A stretch of 64,000 nt of DNA from Desulfosporosinus fructosivorans (lineage in GTDB: Bacteria; Bacillota; Desulfitobacteriia; Desulfitobacteriales; Desulfitobacteriaceae). The stretch lies in assembly GCF_004766045.1 (NCBI RefSeq), contig NZ_SPQQ01000004.1, positions 248,001-312,000 on the forward strand, in the 5' to 3' direction. The notes beneath the pieces were generated by a model. That model was given only the letters and a program-made list of their open reading frames with translations. It had not been told where the DNA came from and searched no databases. Numbering within the stretch: position 1 is the stretch's first letter; every line of letters begins with the position of its first letter. Shown here in pieces: positions 14,789 through 23,863 of the stretch. Both the position numbers and the translations under genes were made by a program.

Positions 14789-16909
14789 CTAACCCGTACT
14801 GAGAGTATTTCCTACCAACACCCCATCTAAAATCTTGGCTCCTTTACCTCGTTCCAAAACCGTAACTGGGTTGATATCCAGGCTTAAGAGGCTGTCACCC
14901 GCTTCCACAGCTAATTGACTCACGCCCAAGAGTATCTCGACCAAGGCTTCTTGATCAACCGCCGGTCTTCCTCTGACCCCGTTCAAAAGAGCGGCCCCTT
15001 TAATATCCTGAAGCATTTTCTGCGCGTCCGCTCTACTTAAAGGCACGGGTTTCAAGACCACGTCTTTGAGAACTTCTACAAAGATCCCACCCAATCCGAA
15101 CATGATCTGCGTACCTAACACCGGATCTCTTTGTAAACCAATGATTACCTCGACTCCCGGTGGCACTTGTTCTTGCATGAGGATACCATTGATCTTGGCT
15201 TGGGGATTGTACACCAGGCCACTAGCCATAATTTCAAGAAACTTAGCTTCTACTTCCTTAGCCGAACTGATATTTACTGCAACTCCACCCGCTTCGGTTT
15301 TATGCAAGATATCAGGAGAATCTATCTTCATGACTACCGGGTAGCCCATTTTTTCTGCTATAGCAACCGCTTCTTCACCGCTCGTAGCGACGTATTCTTT
15401 GGTAACTGGGAGCCCGTAAAGTTCTAATAATTCCTTCGTTGCGTGTTCACTTAAAGCTTGGCTACTTTCCTTAAGAGCCAATTGGATTTTTCCTTGTCGT
15501 ATTTGGTTTATTGCATCTGCCTCAGGTGCTTTCCAATTACGTTGAAAATTGCCATAACGGTATAAAGCCCCCATAGCTTTAGCTGCCCGTGCTGGAGAGT
15601 GATACAAGGGAACTCCGGCCTCCTTTAGAACATCAAAGCCCGGTTTAGCTACTTGGCCAACACTCCAACTGACAACTAATGGTTTCTCTGTCCCTAGAGC
15701 AGCTTCGACAATATCTAGGCCAATTTTCTCCGCCAGTTTTCCAGTAGCCATCGTGATTGCGACGATCAGCATATCTAATTCCTCAGAAGCTAAGAGGATT
15801 TTCAGACATTTCTTAAACTCTTCTCCTTGGTTAAGAGATTGAGCTGTAACATCAATAGGGTTTTGGGCGCAACCAAAAGAAGGGATGACCTTACGTACCT
15901 CTTCCTGTAAAGCTTCGCTTAAGGCTGGCACTTGCAAACCCCATTCTTCTGACCGATCAGCAAGCAAGATTCCTACTCCACCTGACATGGTGACAATTCC
16001 TACCTTGGCTCCATGAGGTAGTTTGCCAGGCACAAAGGCTTGGGCTAAGTCGATTACATCATCACTGTCCTTAGCCTGGATGATCCCCATCTTATCAAAG
16101 TAACTTTTATAGGCTGCTCCGGAACCAGTTAAGGCAGCTGTATGAGTGGCTGCCGCCTTTTGACCACTGGCAGAATTACCGACTTTTAAAGCGATCATTG
16201 GCTTTCCAGCCACAGCTGCTCTTTCTGCAGTTCTTTTGAAGGACTCTCCGTCCCTTAAGCCTTCCAAGTATGTAAGGATTACTTTCGTGTTCGGGTTTTC
16301 CACCACATAAGCTAAACCTTCACCAGCTGTTACATCCGCTTCATTGCCTGTTGTGATAACAAAGTTAACACCAACACCGGCCTCTTGCAGTAAATTAAAC
16401 AACATAAAACCGACAGCCCCACTTTGGGATACTAAGGCTACTGGACCCCTCTTGATGCTATCTACTTCCATCGAAGCACTGAAGGAAGCAATCAGTCCAG
16501 CAGAAACATTCAGGATACCTAAGCAGTTAGGGCCAATTAAGCGCATCTGGAATTCTTGGGCGATCTTGTTAATTTTATTTTGGATCCCCTTACCTTCCGC
16601 GCCTGTTTCAGCAAAACCCGAAGAAAAGATGACCGCTCTTTTGATCCCTTTGGCACCGCAATCCCTTAAAATCCCTAGTACCCGAGCTGCAGCCACAGCA
16701 ATCAGAGCCAAATCTACTTGGTTTGGAATAGCCCCTACCGAAGAATAACAGATCAATCCCTCAATCTCTTGGTACTTTGGATTAACCGGATAAATCTGTC
16801 CGCGATACTTATGTTTTAATAAGTATTTTAGGATTTTTCCATTAATAGTCTTAAAGTCCTGACTAGCTCCAATAATGGCTACACCTGTAGGTTCCATGAA
16901 ATAGCGCAT
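14789..16909 (-). CDS. ADP-forming acyl-CoA synthetase (fused alpha-beta)
   Basis: A 706-residue NDP-forming acyl-CoA synthetase. The order is CoA-binding Rossmann domain (GVAIIGASQDFKTINGK), two succinyl-CoA-ligase-like domains with LIGPNCLGILN, the loop KAAATHTAALTGSGAAY carrying the phosphorylated histidine, and a C-terminal ATP-grasp domain (GYPVVMKIDSPDILHKTEAG). The enzyme links acyl-CoA and acid plus ATP reversibly. Here it could activate the imported acid or conserve energy from an acyl-CoA product. The ATG at 16909 is chosen because GAGAGGGG lies 7 bp upstream; a TTG at 16927 overlaps that site. Substrate unknown. Confidence 0.88.
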   Translation of the reverse strand: MRYFMEPTGVAIIGASQDFKTINGKILKYLLKHKYRGQIYPVNPKYQEIEGLICYSSVGAIPNQVDLALIAVAAARVLGILRDCGAKGIKRAVIFSSGFAETGAEGKGIQNKINKIAQEFQMRLIGPNCLGILNVSAGLIASFSASMEVDSIKRGPVALVSQSGAVGFMLFNLLQEAGVGVNFVITTGNEADVTAGEGLAYVVENPNTKVILTYLEGLRDGESFKRTAERAAVAGKPMIALKVGNSASGQKAAATHTAALTGSGAAYKSYFDKMGIIQAKDSDDVIDLAQAFVPGKLPHGAKVGIVTMSGGVGILLADRSEEWGLQVPALSEALQEEVRKVIPSFGCAQNPIDVTAQSLNQGEEFKKCLKILLASEELDMLIVAITMATGKLAEKIGLDIVEAALGTEKPLVVSWSVGQVAKPGFDVLKEAGVPLYHSPARAAKAMGALYRYGNFQRNWKAPEADAINQIRQGKIQLALKESSQALSEHATKELLELYGLPVTKEYVATSGEEAVAIAEKMGYPVVMKIDSPDILHKTEAGGVAVNISSAKEVEAKFLEIMASGLVYNPQAKINGILMQEQVPPGVEVIIGLQRDPVLGTQIMFGLGGIFVEVLKDVVLKPVPLSRADAQKMLQDIKGAALLNGVRGRPAVDQEALVEILLGVSQLAVEAGDSLLSLDINPVTVLERGKGAKILDGVLVGNTLSTG

Positions 16910-16955
16910 TTTGTTTCCCCTCTCCAAAGTCTATTATATTCACTGAAATGATCTC

Positions 16956-17012
16956 GAAAGCCCACCAGTTATTCGGCAGGCTTCCAAGCTTAACACCTGA
17001 TAAATTCTGATG
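16956..17012. repeat. GCCTGCC hairpin repeat, copy 1
   Basis: Contains CGGCAGGCTTCCAAGCTTAA and AACACCTGATAAATTCTG, closely matching 45045-45101. The hairpin arm here is imperfect (CCCACCAG against CGGCAGG). It lies between the TRAP permease and the acyl-CoA synthetase genes. Confidence 0.65.
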
Positions 17013-17052
17013 TTGTTCTGGTTATTATCTAAGTATATTCTTCTAATCCGTA

Positions 17053-19047
17053 TTAGACATTGATCTCTTTAGTATTCATGGATCTTGTCTGAAACCGCTG
17101 CCATAAGTAGACAACTATTAATACTGTAATACCAAGTGTATCTGTCAGCAATCCGGGCTTAATTAGGCCAAAGGCCGCTACCAACAATAATATTCTCTGT
17201 AAACTATTTGTAGTTTTTAGCATATAACCCTGTACTGCGCAGGCTAGTGCAATTACTCCTATAGTAGCAGTAACAAGTGCGCCTATAACCTCACCTAGAC
17301 CACCTTGGGCTATTAGGGCTGGGGAATAAATCCACATGTAGGGAATAATAAACCCAGCTGTGGCTAAGCGAGCTGCAGTCCATCCCACTTTACTTGGACT
17401 ACAACCAGCTATCCCAGCGCCTGTGAAGGCCGCCAAGGCCACAGGAGGAGTGACGTTAGAGATGTTGCCAAAGTAGAATACGAACATGTGAGCTGCCAGA
17501 GGTGCGATTCCCAGTTTGAGTAGAGCAGGGGCGGCAATGGTAGCACCTACGATATAGACCGCCGTGGTAGGCATTCCCATCCCTAGGATTATGGCTGTAA
17601 TCATCGTCAGAACCAAAGTGGCAAATAAGTTGCCCTGAGATAACGCAAGCATATTATCTCCTAGGGTAATGCCTAGGCTGGTCAGGGAGGATACTCCAAC
17701 GATGAAACCCACGACCGCCGTGGCAATAGCTACGCCAATGCTCCCTTTTGCCCCCATTTCCAAGGCAAGCAAAAATCCGCGCCAGCTCATCCGCGTCGAT
17801 TTGCGCAAGAAGCTTGCCCCAACTGCAACCAAAATTCCGTAGAAAGCCGCATAAGTCGGAGTTACACCTTGAATAAGCAGGTAAACAATTGCCACGAGCG
17901 GGATTATGAGGTGTCCCCGCTCTTTTAAGACTACTTTCATTACGGGTAATTTGTCACGTGGCACACCCTCTAATCCAGTTTTAAGTGCTTCTAGGTGAAC
18001 CATGGCGAATACCGCTAAGTAATAGAGAAACGCAGGGATCAGCGCTGCAATCATAATACTTTTATAGGGGATATTTAAAAATTCAGCCATGATAAACGCC
18101 GCAGCACCCATGATTGGGGGCATGAACTGACCTCCTGTGGAGGCAACAGCTTCCACGGCCGCAGCAAAATGAGGCTTATAGCCGATGCTTTTCATCAAAG
18201 GGATAGTAAACGCACCGGTTGTAGCTACGTTAGCTACTGCGCTACCACTAATCGTCCCCATAATTCCACTGGCAACCACGGCGACTTTGGCGGGTCCCCC
18301 CGGTGAAGTTCCAGCCATGGCCATTGACGAGTCATTAATTAGCTTAGCCATCCCCGTTTCCCCTAAGAAAGCACCGAATAAGATAAATAGGAAAATAAAC
18401 GTGGCCGAAACACCCAACGCGACACCAAAAATCCCTTCCGAACCTACGTACATATGGGCAATAATTCGTTTAAGGCTGAAACCGCTGTGCCCAAAAGAAC
18501 CCGGTACGTGTTCACCAAAGTAAGCATAGAGGAGAAATATTACGCCAAGGATTGGCAACTCTGGGCCTAGCGCGCGCCGTCCTGCCTCAAACACAACCAG
18601 AATACCCAACGCACCCATAATATAATCTCGGGTAATCGGCAGACCACCACGCAATGCTAATTGCTCGTTGGCAAATACCATATAGAGACCAGCTACCAAA
18701 CTAAGAGCGATCATTACCCAGTCAAAAATGCCCGGTTTACCCTTCATTCCTTTCTTACGAGCAGGATAAAGTAGGAAAATCAGTACCATGACAAAGGTCA
18801 AGTGAATAGAGCGTAACTTAATGGCCTCTAGTGCACCAAAACCCGCTACCCAGAGGTGAAAAAGGGAAAATGAAACAGCTATTGTAGAGATCAATAACCC
18901 AATTTTCGATTTGGCACCAAACTTCCGAACTTGAGATTCCTTGTCGTATTTTTCCAGCATTTCCTGGACAACTTCTTCGGAGGCGATTTCATCTGCTGAT
19001 ATTCTAGTAACTGGTTTGTCGCCTGTATTTTCTTGTTCGTCCTTCAT
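17053..19047 (-). CDS. TRAP transporter fused 4TM/12TM permease
   Basis: A 664-residue membrane protein in which the small DctQ-like and large DctM-like subunits are fused, the arrangement used with TAXI-type receptors. About 16 or more hydrophobic segments are visible. Conserved DctM loops include GTISGSAVANVATTGAFTIP, GGQFMPPIMGAAAFIMAEF and MGMPTTAVYIVGATIAAPAL. It imports carboxylates using a Na+ or H+ gradient. The receptor gene lies 18 bp upstream on the same strand. The AAGGTGG ribosome site is 9 bp before the ATG. Confidence 0.9.
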   Translation of the reverse strand: MKDEQENTGDKPVTRISADEIASEEVVQEMLEKYDKESQVRKFGAKSKIGLLISTIAVSFSLFHLWVAGFGALEAIKLRSIHLTFVMVLIFLLYPARKKGMKGKPGIFDWVMIALSLVAGLYMVFANEQLALRGGLPITRDYIMGALGILVVFEAGRRALGPELPILGVIFLLYAYFGEHVPGSFGHSGFSLKRIIAHMYVGSEGIFGVALGVSATFIFLFILFGAFLGETGMAKLINDSSMAMAGTSPGGPAKVAVVASGIMGTISGSAVANVATTGAFTIPLMKSIGYKPHFAAAVEAVASTGGQFMPPIMGAAAFIMAEFLNIPYKSIMIAALIPAFLYYLAVFAMVHLEALKTGLEGVPRDKLPVMKVVLKERGHLIIPLVAIVYLLIQGVTPTYAAFYGILVAVGASFLRKSTRMSWRGFLLALEMGAKGSIGVAIATAVVGFIVGVSSLTSLGITLGDNMLALSQGNLFATLVLTMITAIILGMGMPTTAVYIVGATIAAPALLKLGIAPLAAHMFVFYFGNISNVTPPVALAAFTGAGIAGCSPSKVGWTAARLATAGFIIPYMWIYSPALIAQGGLGEVIGALVTATIGVIALACAVQGYMLKTTNSLQRILLLVAAFGLIKPGLLTDTLGITVLIVVYLWQRFQTRSMNTKEINV

Positions 19048-19065
19048 ACAGTTAAACCACCTTCT

Positions 19066-20079
19066 TTACTTCATCACACCGATTTCCTTGAAGTACTTAA
19101 TTGCACCTGGGTGCAACGGCACGGTACCCATCCCTTTGTTAGCATCTTCTTTCTTAATGTTCTTAGTGATGGCGTGGGCATTTATCAGATCCGGTATGTT
19201 TTCATAAATGCTTTTTGTCAGTTTATAGATTAAATCCTCACTGAGATCAGCTCGAGTCAGTAATAGATTGGCTAAGGCTACCGTGTGCACATCTTCATCC
19301 TGCCCCTTGTAAGTGCCCTTGGGTATTACATATTCGTAATAGAATGGATACTTGGTTATAATTTCCTTAATCATATCCGGTTCAAGAGAAATAAGCTTGA
19401 CTTCGATAGAATTGGAGACATCCATAATAGCTGCTAAGGGCATAGCACCAGAGAAATTAGCGGCATCGACCTGCTTATTTTTTAGCAATTCGCTCGCTTC
19501 AGTAAATCCAACATAGTCCGCTTTTACATTACTCTTATCCTTCTCCCAAAAATTCAGCCCGTAGACGCCAACGACTTCTTTAGAGTTGGTTACAGTCCCA
19601 CTCCCGGTGGCACCTGGCGCAAATCTCTTTCCATTAAGATCCTTAAGTGAGTTGATGCCTGAATCCTTACGTACTACAATTTGCGTCACATTAGGATATA
19701 GGAACGTCATACCACGTAGATCTTTGTTGGCCCGACCTGTAAATGTATCCTGGCCTTCGTATGCATACACTCCAACATTGGCCATCGTAAACGCAACATC
19801 CGCTTCCTTCTGTTGTAAAAAGTTCATATTTGCTGCACTTGCCTCAGTTGACTGAGCCGAAGCTTTAACCCCTGGAACCTTGTCAGACCATATCTTAGCC
19901 ATGGCATTTCCTATCGGATAGTAGGCACCGGAAGTAGTTCCTGTGGCAAGGTTTATTTTCTGTATTTTTCCTGTATCAGCTTGGTCTGAACCTGCAGGGG
20001 CTTTAGCAGTTTGACTTCCACATCCTGTCATGAAAAGGGTTATACCCACAACCATTATTAAGCTAAGTAGTTTTCGCAT
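19066..20079 (-). CDS. TAXI-family TRAP transporter receptor lipoprotein
   Basis: A 337-residue extracytoplasmic binding protein. The signal peptide ends in a lipobox (LFMTGCGSQ), so the mature protein is lipid-anchored. The TAXI signature is NLATGTTSGAYYPIGNAMAK at about residue 45, and FAPGATGSGTV and DAANFSGAMPLAAIMDV follow. It delivers a substrate to the fused TRAP permease encoded next. The chosen ATG is 9 bp after GGAGG; a TTG one codon earlier is possible. Family members bind glutamate, 2-oxoglutarate or other dicarboxylates, so a glutarate-like ligand fits the surrounding genes but is not proven. Confidence 0.9.
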   Translation of the reverse strand: MRKLLSLIMVVGITLFMTGCGSQTAKAPAGSDQADTGKIQKINLATGTTSGAYYPIGNAMAKIWSDKVPGVKASAQSTEASAANMNFLQQKEADVAFTMANVGVYAYEGQDTFTGRANKDLRGMTFLYPNVTQIVVRKDSGINSLKDLNGKRFAPGATGSGTVTNSKEVVGVYGLNFWEKDKSNVKADYVGFTEASELLKNKQVDAANFSGAMPLAAIMDVSNSIEVKLISLEPDMIKEIITKYPFYYEYVIPKGTYKGQDEDVHTVALANLLLTRADLSEDLIYKLTKSIYENIPDLINAHAITKNIKKEDANKGMGTVPLHPGAIKYFKEIGVMK

Positions 20080-20172
20080 CAAATTTGCCCTCCTTCTTTA
20101 TTACCACAATACTTAAAATATTCAGTTATTTGTGATTATAACCCTCCCTTCCTTTTGAGAGAACCTCATATT

Positions 20173-20216
20173 AACACCGTCATAGGGTAGTAACTACCTT
20201 ATGTCGTGATGGTGTT
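20173..20216. terminator. Hairpin after the decarboxylase beta gene
   Basis: AACACCGTCA / TGATGGTGTT arms with an inner GGTAGT/ACTACC pair. On the plus strand it is followed by a T-rich stretch; on the minus strand (the direction of the genes) no T run follows, so it may act as an mRNA-stabilising or processing hairpin between gcdB and the TRAP genes. Confidence 0.5.
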
Positions 20217-20224
20217 CGCATTTT

Positions 20225-21343
20225 TTATTTTAGAAAGGTCAACATAACGGATGCAGCAATCAGAGTACCTATTACACCTGCTACGTTTGGACCCATAGCA
20301 TGCATCAGAAGATAATTTTGGCGATTTTCTTCAGCACCTACTTTATGTACGACCCTAGCAGCCATGGGCACGGCAGAAACCCCCGCTGCCCCGATTAGGG
20401 GATTCATCTTCTCTTTTAAGAAAAGATTCATAAACTTCGCTAATAGAACCCCTGACGCAGTAGAAACTGCAAACGCAAATAATCCTAGAACAAATATGAA
20501 TATAACATCTCGTTTGAGAAATACGTCTGCTGTCATTGTGGCGCCTACGGAAAGGCCTAACAAAATAGTCACAGTATTCATAATTTCGTTTTGAGCGGCC
20601 TTCGTAAGCCTTTCAACGACGGCTGATTCCTTAAACAAGTTACCGAGCATAAACATAGCAATTAATGAGGCTGAAGCAGGCACTATCAACATAATTAAAA
20701 TTGCTGTAACGACCGGAAAAACGATCTTTTCCATTTTGCTGACCGTACGTAATTTCCGCATGACAATTCGTCTCTCAGCCTTAGTTGTCAGTAATCTCAT
20801 GATAGGCGGTTGAATAATGGGGACCAAAGCCATATAGGAATAAGCCGCCACTGCCACCGGCCCAATCAGATAGGGCGCTAAATGAGACGTAAGATAGATC
20901 GTTGTCGGGCCGTCTGCTCCGCCGATGATAGCTATCGACGCTGCTTCTTTCATGTCGAACCCAAAAAGCAGAGCCGTAAAAAAAGTTAAATAAACTCCTA
21001 CCTGGGCACCACCACCGAGCAGTAATGTTTTGGGATTAGCAATCACCGGACCGAAATCTGTCATCGCTCCTAAACCAAGAAAAATCAGGGGAGGAATGAT
21101 CTCCCATTCTATTCCGAAGTGATAAAAAATCCAGATAAGTCCGCTGTCCGGCTTCATCAAATATGTTAGGGGTAAATTAACCACTAGGATTCCAAAGGAA
21201 ATTGGTAATAATAGAAGGGGCTCGAAGCCTTTTTTAATTGCTAGATACATAAGAACAAAGGAAATTAACCACATAAACAAATTGCCGAATGTTAGATGAA
21301 AAAAGCCACTTGAAACTATCAGTTCCTCTAATACCTTCTCCAT
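20225..21343 (-). CDS. gcdB: Na+-translocating decarboxylase beta subunit
   Basis: A 372-residue membrane protein of the OadB/GcdB/MmdB family. Hallmarks are PPLIFLGLGAMTDFGPVIAN, a GGADGPTTIYLTSHLAP segment bearing the conserved aspartate that takes part in sodium and proton movement, and C-terminal LIGAAGVSAVPMAARVVHKV with NYLLMHAMGPNVAGVIGT. It decarboxylates the biotin-bound carboxyl group and couples this to Na+ export. With the alpha subunit and biotin carrier upstream it completes a glutaconyl-CoA decarboxylase. It is separated from them by the regulator and beta-oxidation genes. A GAGGAG ribosome site precedes the ATG. Confidence 0.92.
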   Translation of the reverse strand: MEKVLEELIVSSGFFHLTFGNLFMWLISFVLMYLAIKKGFEPLLLLPISFGILVVNLPLTYLMKPDSGLIWIFYHFGIEWEIIPPLIFLGLGAMTDFGPVIANPKTLLLGGGAQVGVYLTFFTALLFGFDMKEAASIAIIGGADGPTTIYLTSHLAPYLIGPVAVAAYSYMALVPIIQPPIMRLLTTKAERRIVMRKLRTVSKMEKIVFPVVTAILIMLIVPASASLIAMFMLGNLFKESAVVERLTKAAQNEIMNTVTILLGLSVGATMTADVFLKRDVIFIFVLGLFAFAVSTASGVLLAKFMNLFLKEKMNPLIGAAGVSAVPMAARVVHKVGAEENRQNYLLMHAMGPNVAGVIGTLIAASVMLTFLK

Positions 21344-21439
21344 GAATTAAACGACTCCTCTCTCCTTTAACCAGGCTAAACCGAGCTCTTTTGCAGCATA
21401 AATTGTTATTTAACCCTCCCCAAGTTTCTAACAGTAAAT

Positions 21440-21586
21440 TTAATTCTCGACTTTTGCTGCTTTTTTCTCAATTAATCTAACGACAATTGAACTAATCTGA
21501 ACTGTAATTTGCAGAATAAACATGACCAGCATCACAATACTTACTCCACTAACAAAAATCTTGATAGCTAAATTCCAATCAATCAC
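21440..21586 (-). CDS. Small OadG/GcdD-type decarboxylase subunit
   Basis: A 48-residue gene of the kind that annotation can miss. It begins with GTG at 21586 and reads IDWNLAIKIFVSGVSIVMLV then MFILQITVQISSIV, i.e. one membrane helix followed by a short charged tail (RLIEKKAAKVEN). A single N-terminal transmembrane helix with a charged tail is the plan of the gamma/delta subunits (OadG, MmdD, GcdD) that assemble biotin-dependent sodium pumps. It lies 96 bp upstream of gcdB in the same direction. AAAGGATGG precedes the start and an in-frame TAG further upstream rules out a longer protein with this frame. Confidence 0.7.
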   Translation of the reverse strand: MIDWNLAIKIFVSGVSIVMLVMFILQITVQISSIVVRLIEKKAAKVEN

Positions 21587-21635
21587 TACTATTTCCCATC
21601 CTTTCCACCATAGCTTGATCTAATCTCGCTCTGCT

Positions 21636-21690
21636 TCGGTGGGGGTAAACTCCCTCACCGAAGTCTCGATGTTCAACTTTGCTGAACAGT
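21636..21690. repeat. GTCTCG/TTCAAC hairpin repeat, copy A
   Basis: CGGTGGGGG / CTCCCTCACCG hairpin followed by AAGTCTCGATGTTCAAC and TGAAC. It is related to copies at 25990-26064, 50743-50870 and 57970-58083. It lies just after the stop of the regulator gene at 21695 and may act as its terminator. Confidence 0.65.
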
Positions 21691-21694
21691 TCAC

Positions 21695-23812
21695 TTACTT
21701 CTTCCGTATTGATCCACCTTCAATACCCACATTTAACTCCTTTAATTTTTGCAACTTTCGCACCACGGTGGACTGATTGACCCCTAGCGCTTCAGCAGCT
21801 TTCACTGTGGTCCCATGCTGTTCCATGGCTAACGTAACAAGTTGTTGTTCTAAATCATCCATTGCTTGCTTAAGAGGAATTACGCCAGTCACTGTAACTG
21901 CCCTAAGAGGGCTTTTTTCCTTTTCGTAAAGTACGAGGTCGACCTCTTTAGCGGAAATAATCTTTCCACGGGCGGTAACTACCAATCTTTCTATAACATT
22001 CTCCATCTCCCGAACATTACCAAGCCAAGGATAATCCAATAATAACTGAACTGCATCTGGGGAGATAACCTTATCCATCTCATGCCGTTTATTGTTTTGC
22101 TCTAAGTAAAAAAGAACTAGGGGAATAAGATCCTCTTTACGTTCCCTTAATGCTGGAACTTTAATAGGAACTACATTGAGGCTAAAATAGAGATCTTCGC
22201 GGAATAGACCCTTTTCGACAAACTCTATTAAAGGTCGATTAGTGCCGGCCAAAATTCGAGTATCCACCGAAACTGTTTCTTTCCCACCAGAAATTTGTAA
22301 CATTTTATCCTTAAGAACCCTTAATAGTCTTCCTTGCAAGTTTAAGGGCATCTTCCCTATATCCTCGAGGTAAACACTACCATTATTCGCCAGCTCCAAT
22401 AAACCTGCTTTCCCCTTTCCGTTACCCAAAGCATTTCCTTGTCCAAAGATCTCGATCTCTAACAACTGATATGGAAATGAGCCGCAGTTCAATTTATAAA
22501 AAGGTTCTTCCCTGCGCTTACTTTGAGAATGGATCAGTTTGGCGATTTCTTCCTTACCTACCCCTTGTTCCCCCACTAATACTACTGGAGAATCCACCTG
22601 ACTTACCCTAGAAGCCAGTTCTAGAACATTTTTCATAATAACCGAGCCTGATCTTATGTCAGCACTAGTTTCCTGATGACTCCTCATCTGAGCGATCTCA
22701 GCTTGATATTTTTTGGAAAGTTGTTTACTCTCCTCTAACGCTTCCCGTAAGAATATTATCTCACTCATATCTCTAATGTTGATAACGATTTTAGCCATTT
22801 TTCCTTCTTCATCGTAGACTGGGTTACCCGTGATAACTAGGGAATGCTCAGCAGAGGAGCTTTCCAAAATACTTACAAGCCCATCCTGCTTTTTAACCAA
22901 ATAGATTATATTTTTCTGGAAAACACCTTTATCTACCAGATCCTTAAATGGCCGGCCCAGCAGTTCTTCCCAGGAAACCTCTAATATCCTACCCACGGCA
23001 GGGTTGCAACGCAAAATTTCACCTTGGTTATCACAAATAATTATTCCATCATAAGAAGAGGCTACGGTTGTTCGGAGTTCCTCATTAAGTTGTTTTACAC
23101 TTTGTAGTTCTTGTAAAACCTTTTCCATCTCGGAAACATCTTGGAAAACCCCTACTGCCCCTATAACTTCTCCGTCTTTAATAATTGGAGTTCGATTGGA
23201 GATATACAACCTGCGCCCGACTTGAAATTTTGCCCCAAATTCCGGTATTCCGCTACGAACAACTTCAAGGAGGCCTGTAGGGATAATAACATCGCTTAAA
23301 AAGCGCCCGATTGCTTCTTCTTTAGTAGAACGGGTCGGTCTTTCGGCAGCTGGGTTCAGGGATGTGATAATCCCTTGTCGATTAATTGCTAAAATTCCAT
23401 TATGTGCCGAATCAAAGACCGCTTCCAGTTCTTGACTGCGTAATTGCACATTTTGAAAGTAGGCCTGCCCTAAGGAATATTTCGTGACCACGCCAGTAAT
23501 TTCTTCCTGGCTATTAAATACTGGGTATATATCAAAGGGTAAATCCCAGACATCATCTAATACAGACTCTTCCTTTAATGGTAAAAAGCGTGTCGTTAAG
23601 TAGTCGGCAGCCTTATTTTCTGCAGCATACTGTTCTAAACCCTTCTCGAAAACCTGCTCTTTAGTGACCATACCCAGTAGATGACCCTGGTCGCTAAGTA
23701 AGGGCAAACCATTCACCTGTTTTTCCTTCATTAGAGTCAGAGCATCCCCTATTGTATGATAACTATAAAGACACACGGAAAGTCGTGACATCACTTGACC
23801 GACACGTAACAA
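21695..23812 (-). CDS. CBS-PAS-PAS-AAA+ regulator with TyrR-type HTH, no GAFTGA loop
   Basis: A 705-residue regulator: two CBS domains (about 1-112), two PAS domains (about 125-230 and 245-350), an AAA+ domain (about 385-615) and a C-terminal helix-turn-helix (TTVKAAEALGVNQSTVVRKL). The AAA+ domain is unusual. Walker A is GEQGVGKE (414-421). The loop where GAFTGA should contact sigma-54 reads FGQGNALGNGKGKAG (456-470). Walker B reads SVYLEDIG instead of LFLDEIG. Such a protein probably does not open sigma-54 promoters and may work with sigma-70, as TyrR does. TTG start with GGAGG 8 bp upstream. It sits within the decarboxylase block it likely controls. Confidence 0.85.
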   Translation of the reverse strand: MLRVGQVMSRLSVCLYSYHTIGDALTLMKEKQVNGLPLLSDQGHLLGMVTKEQVFEKGLEQYAAENKAADYLTTRFLPLKEESVLDDVWDLPFDIYPVFNSQEEITGVVTKYSLGQAYFQNVQLRSQELEAVFDSAHNGILAINRQGIITSLNPAAERPTRSTKEEAIGRFLSDVIIPTGLLEVVRSGIPEFGAKFQVGRRLYISNRTPIIKDGEVIGAVGVFQDVSEMEKVLQELQSVKQLNEELRTTVASSYDGIIICDNQGEILRCNPAVGRILEVSWEELLGRPFKDLVDKGVFQKNIIYLVKKQDGLVSILESSSAEHSLVITGNPVYDEEGKMAKIVINIRDMSEIIFLREALEESKQLSKKYQAEIAQMRSHQETSADIRSGSVIMKNVLELASRVSQVDSPVVLVGEQGVGKEEIAKLIHSQSKRREEPFYKLNCGSFPYQLLEIEIFGQGNALGNGKGKAGLLELANNGSVYLEDIGKMPLNLQGRLLRVLKDKMLQISGGKETVSVDTRILAGTNRPLIEFVEKGLFREDLYFSLNVVPIKVPALRERKEDLIPLVLFYLEQNNKRHEMDKVISPDAVQLLLDYPWLGNVREMENVIERLVVTARGKIISAKEVDLVLYEKEKSPLRAVTVTGVIPLKQAMDDLEQQLVTLAMEQHGTTVKAAEALGVNQSTVVRKLQKLKELNVGIEGGSIRKK

Positions 23813-23863
23813 GTTATTTTCCTCCTACCTATATAAAGGCCTTATCTAGAGGCCCTTGCTCAA

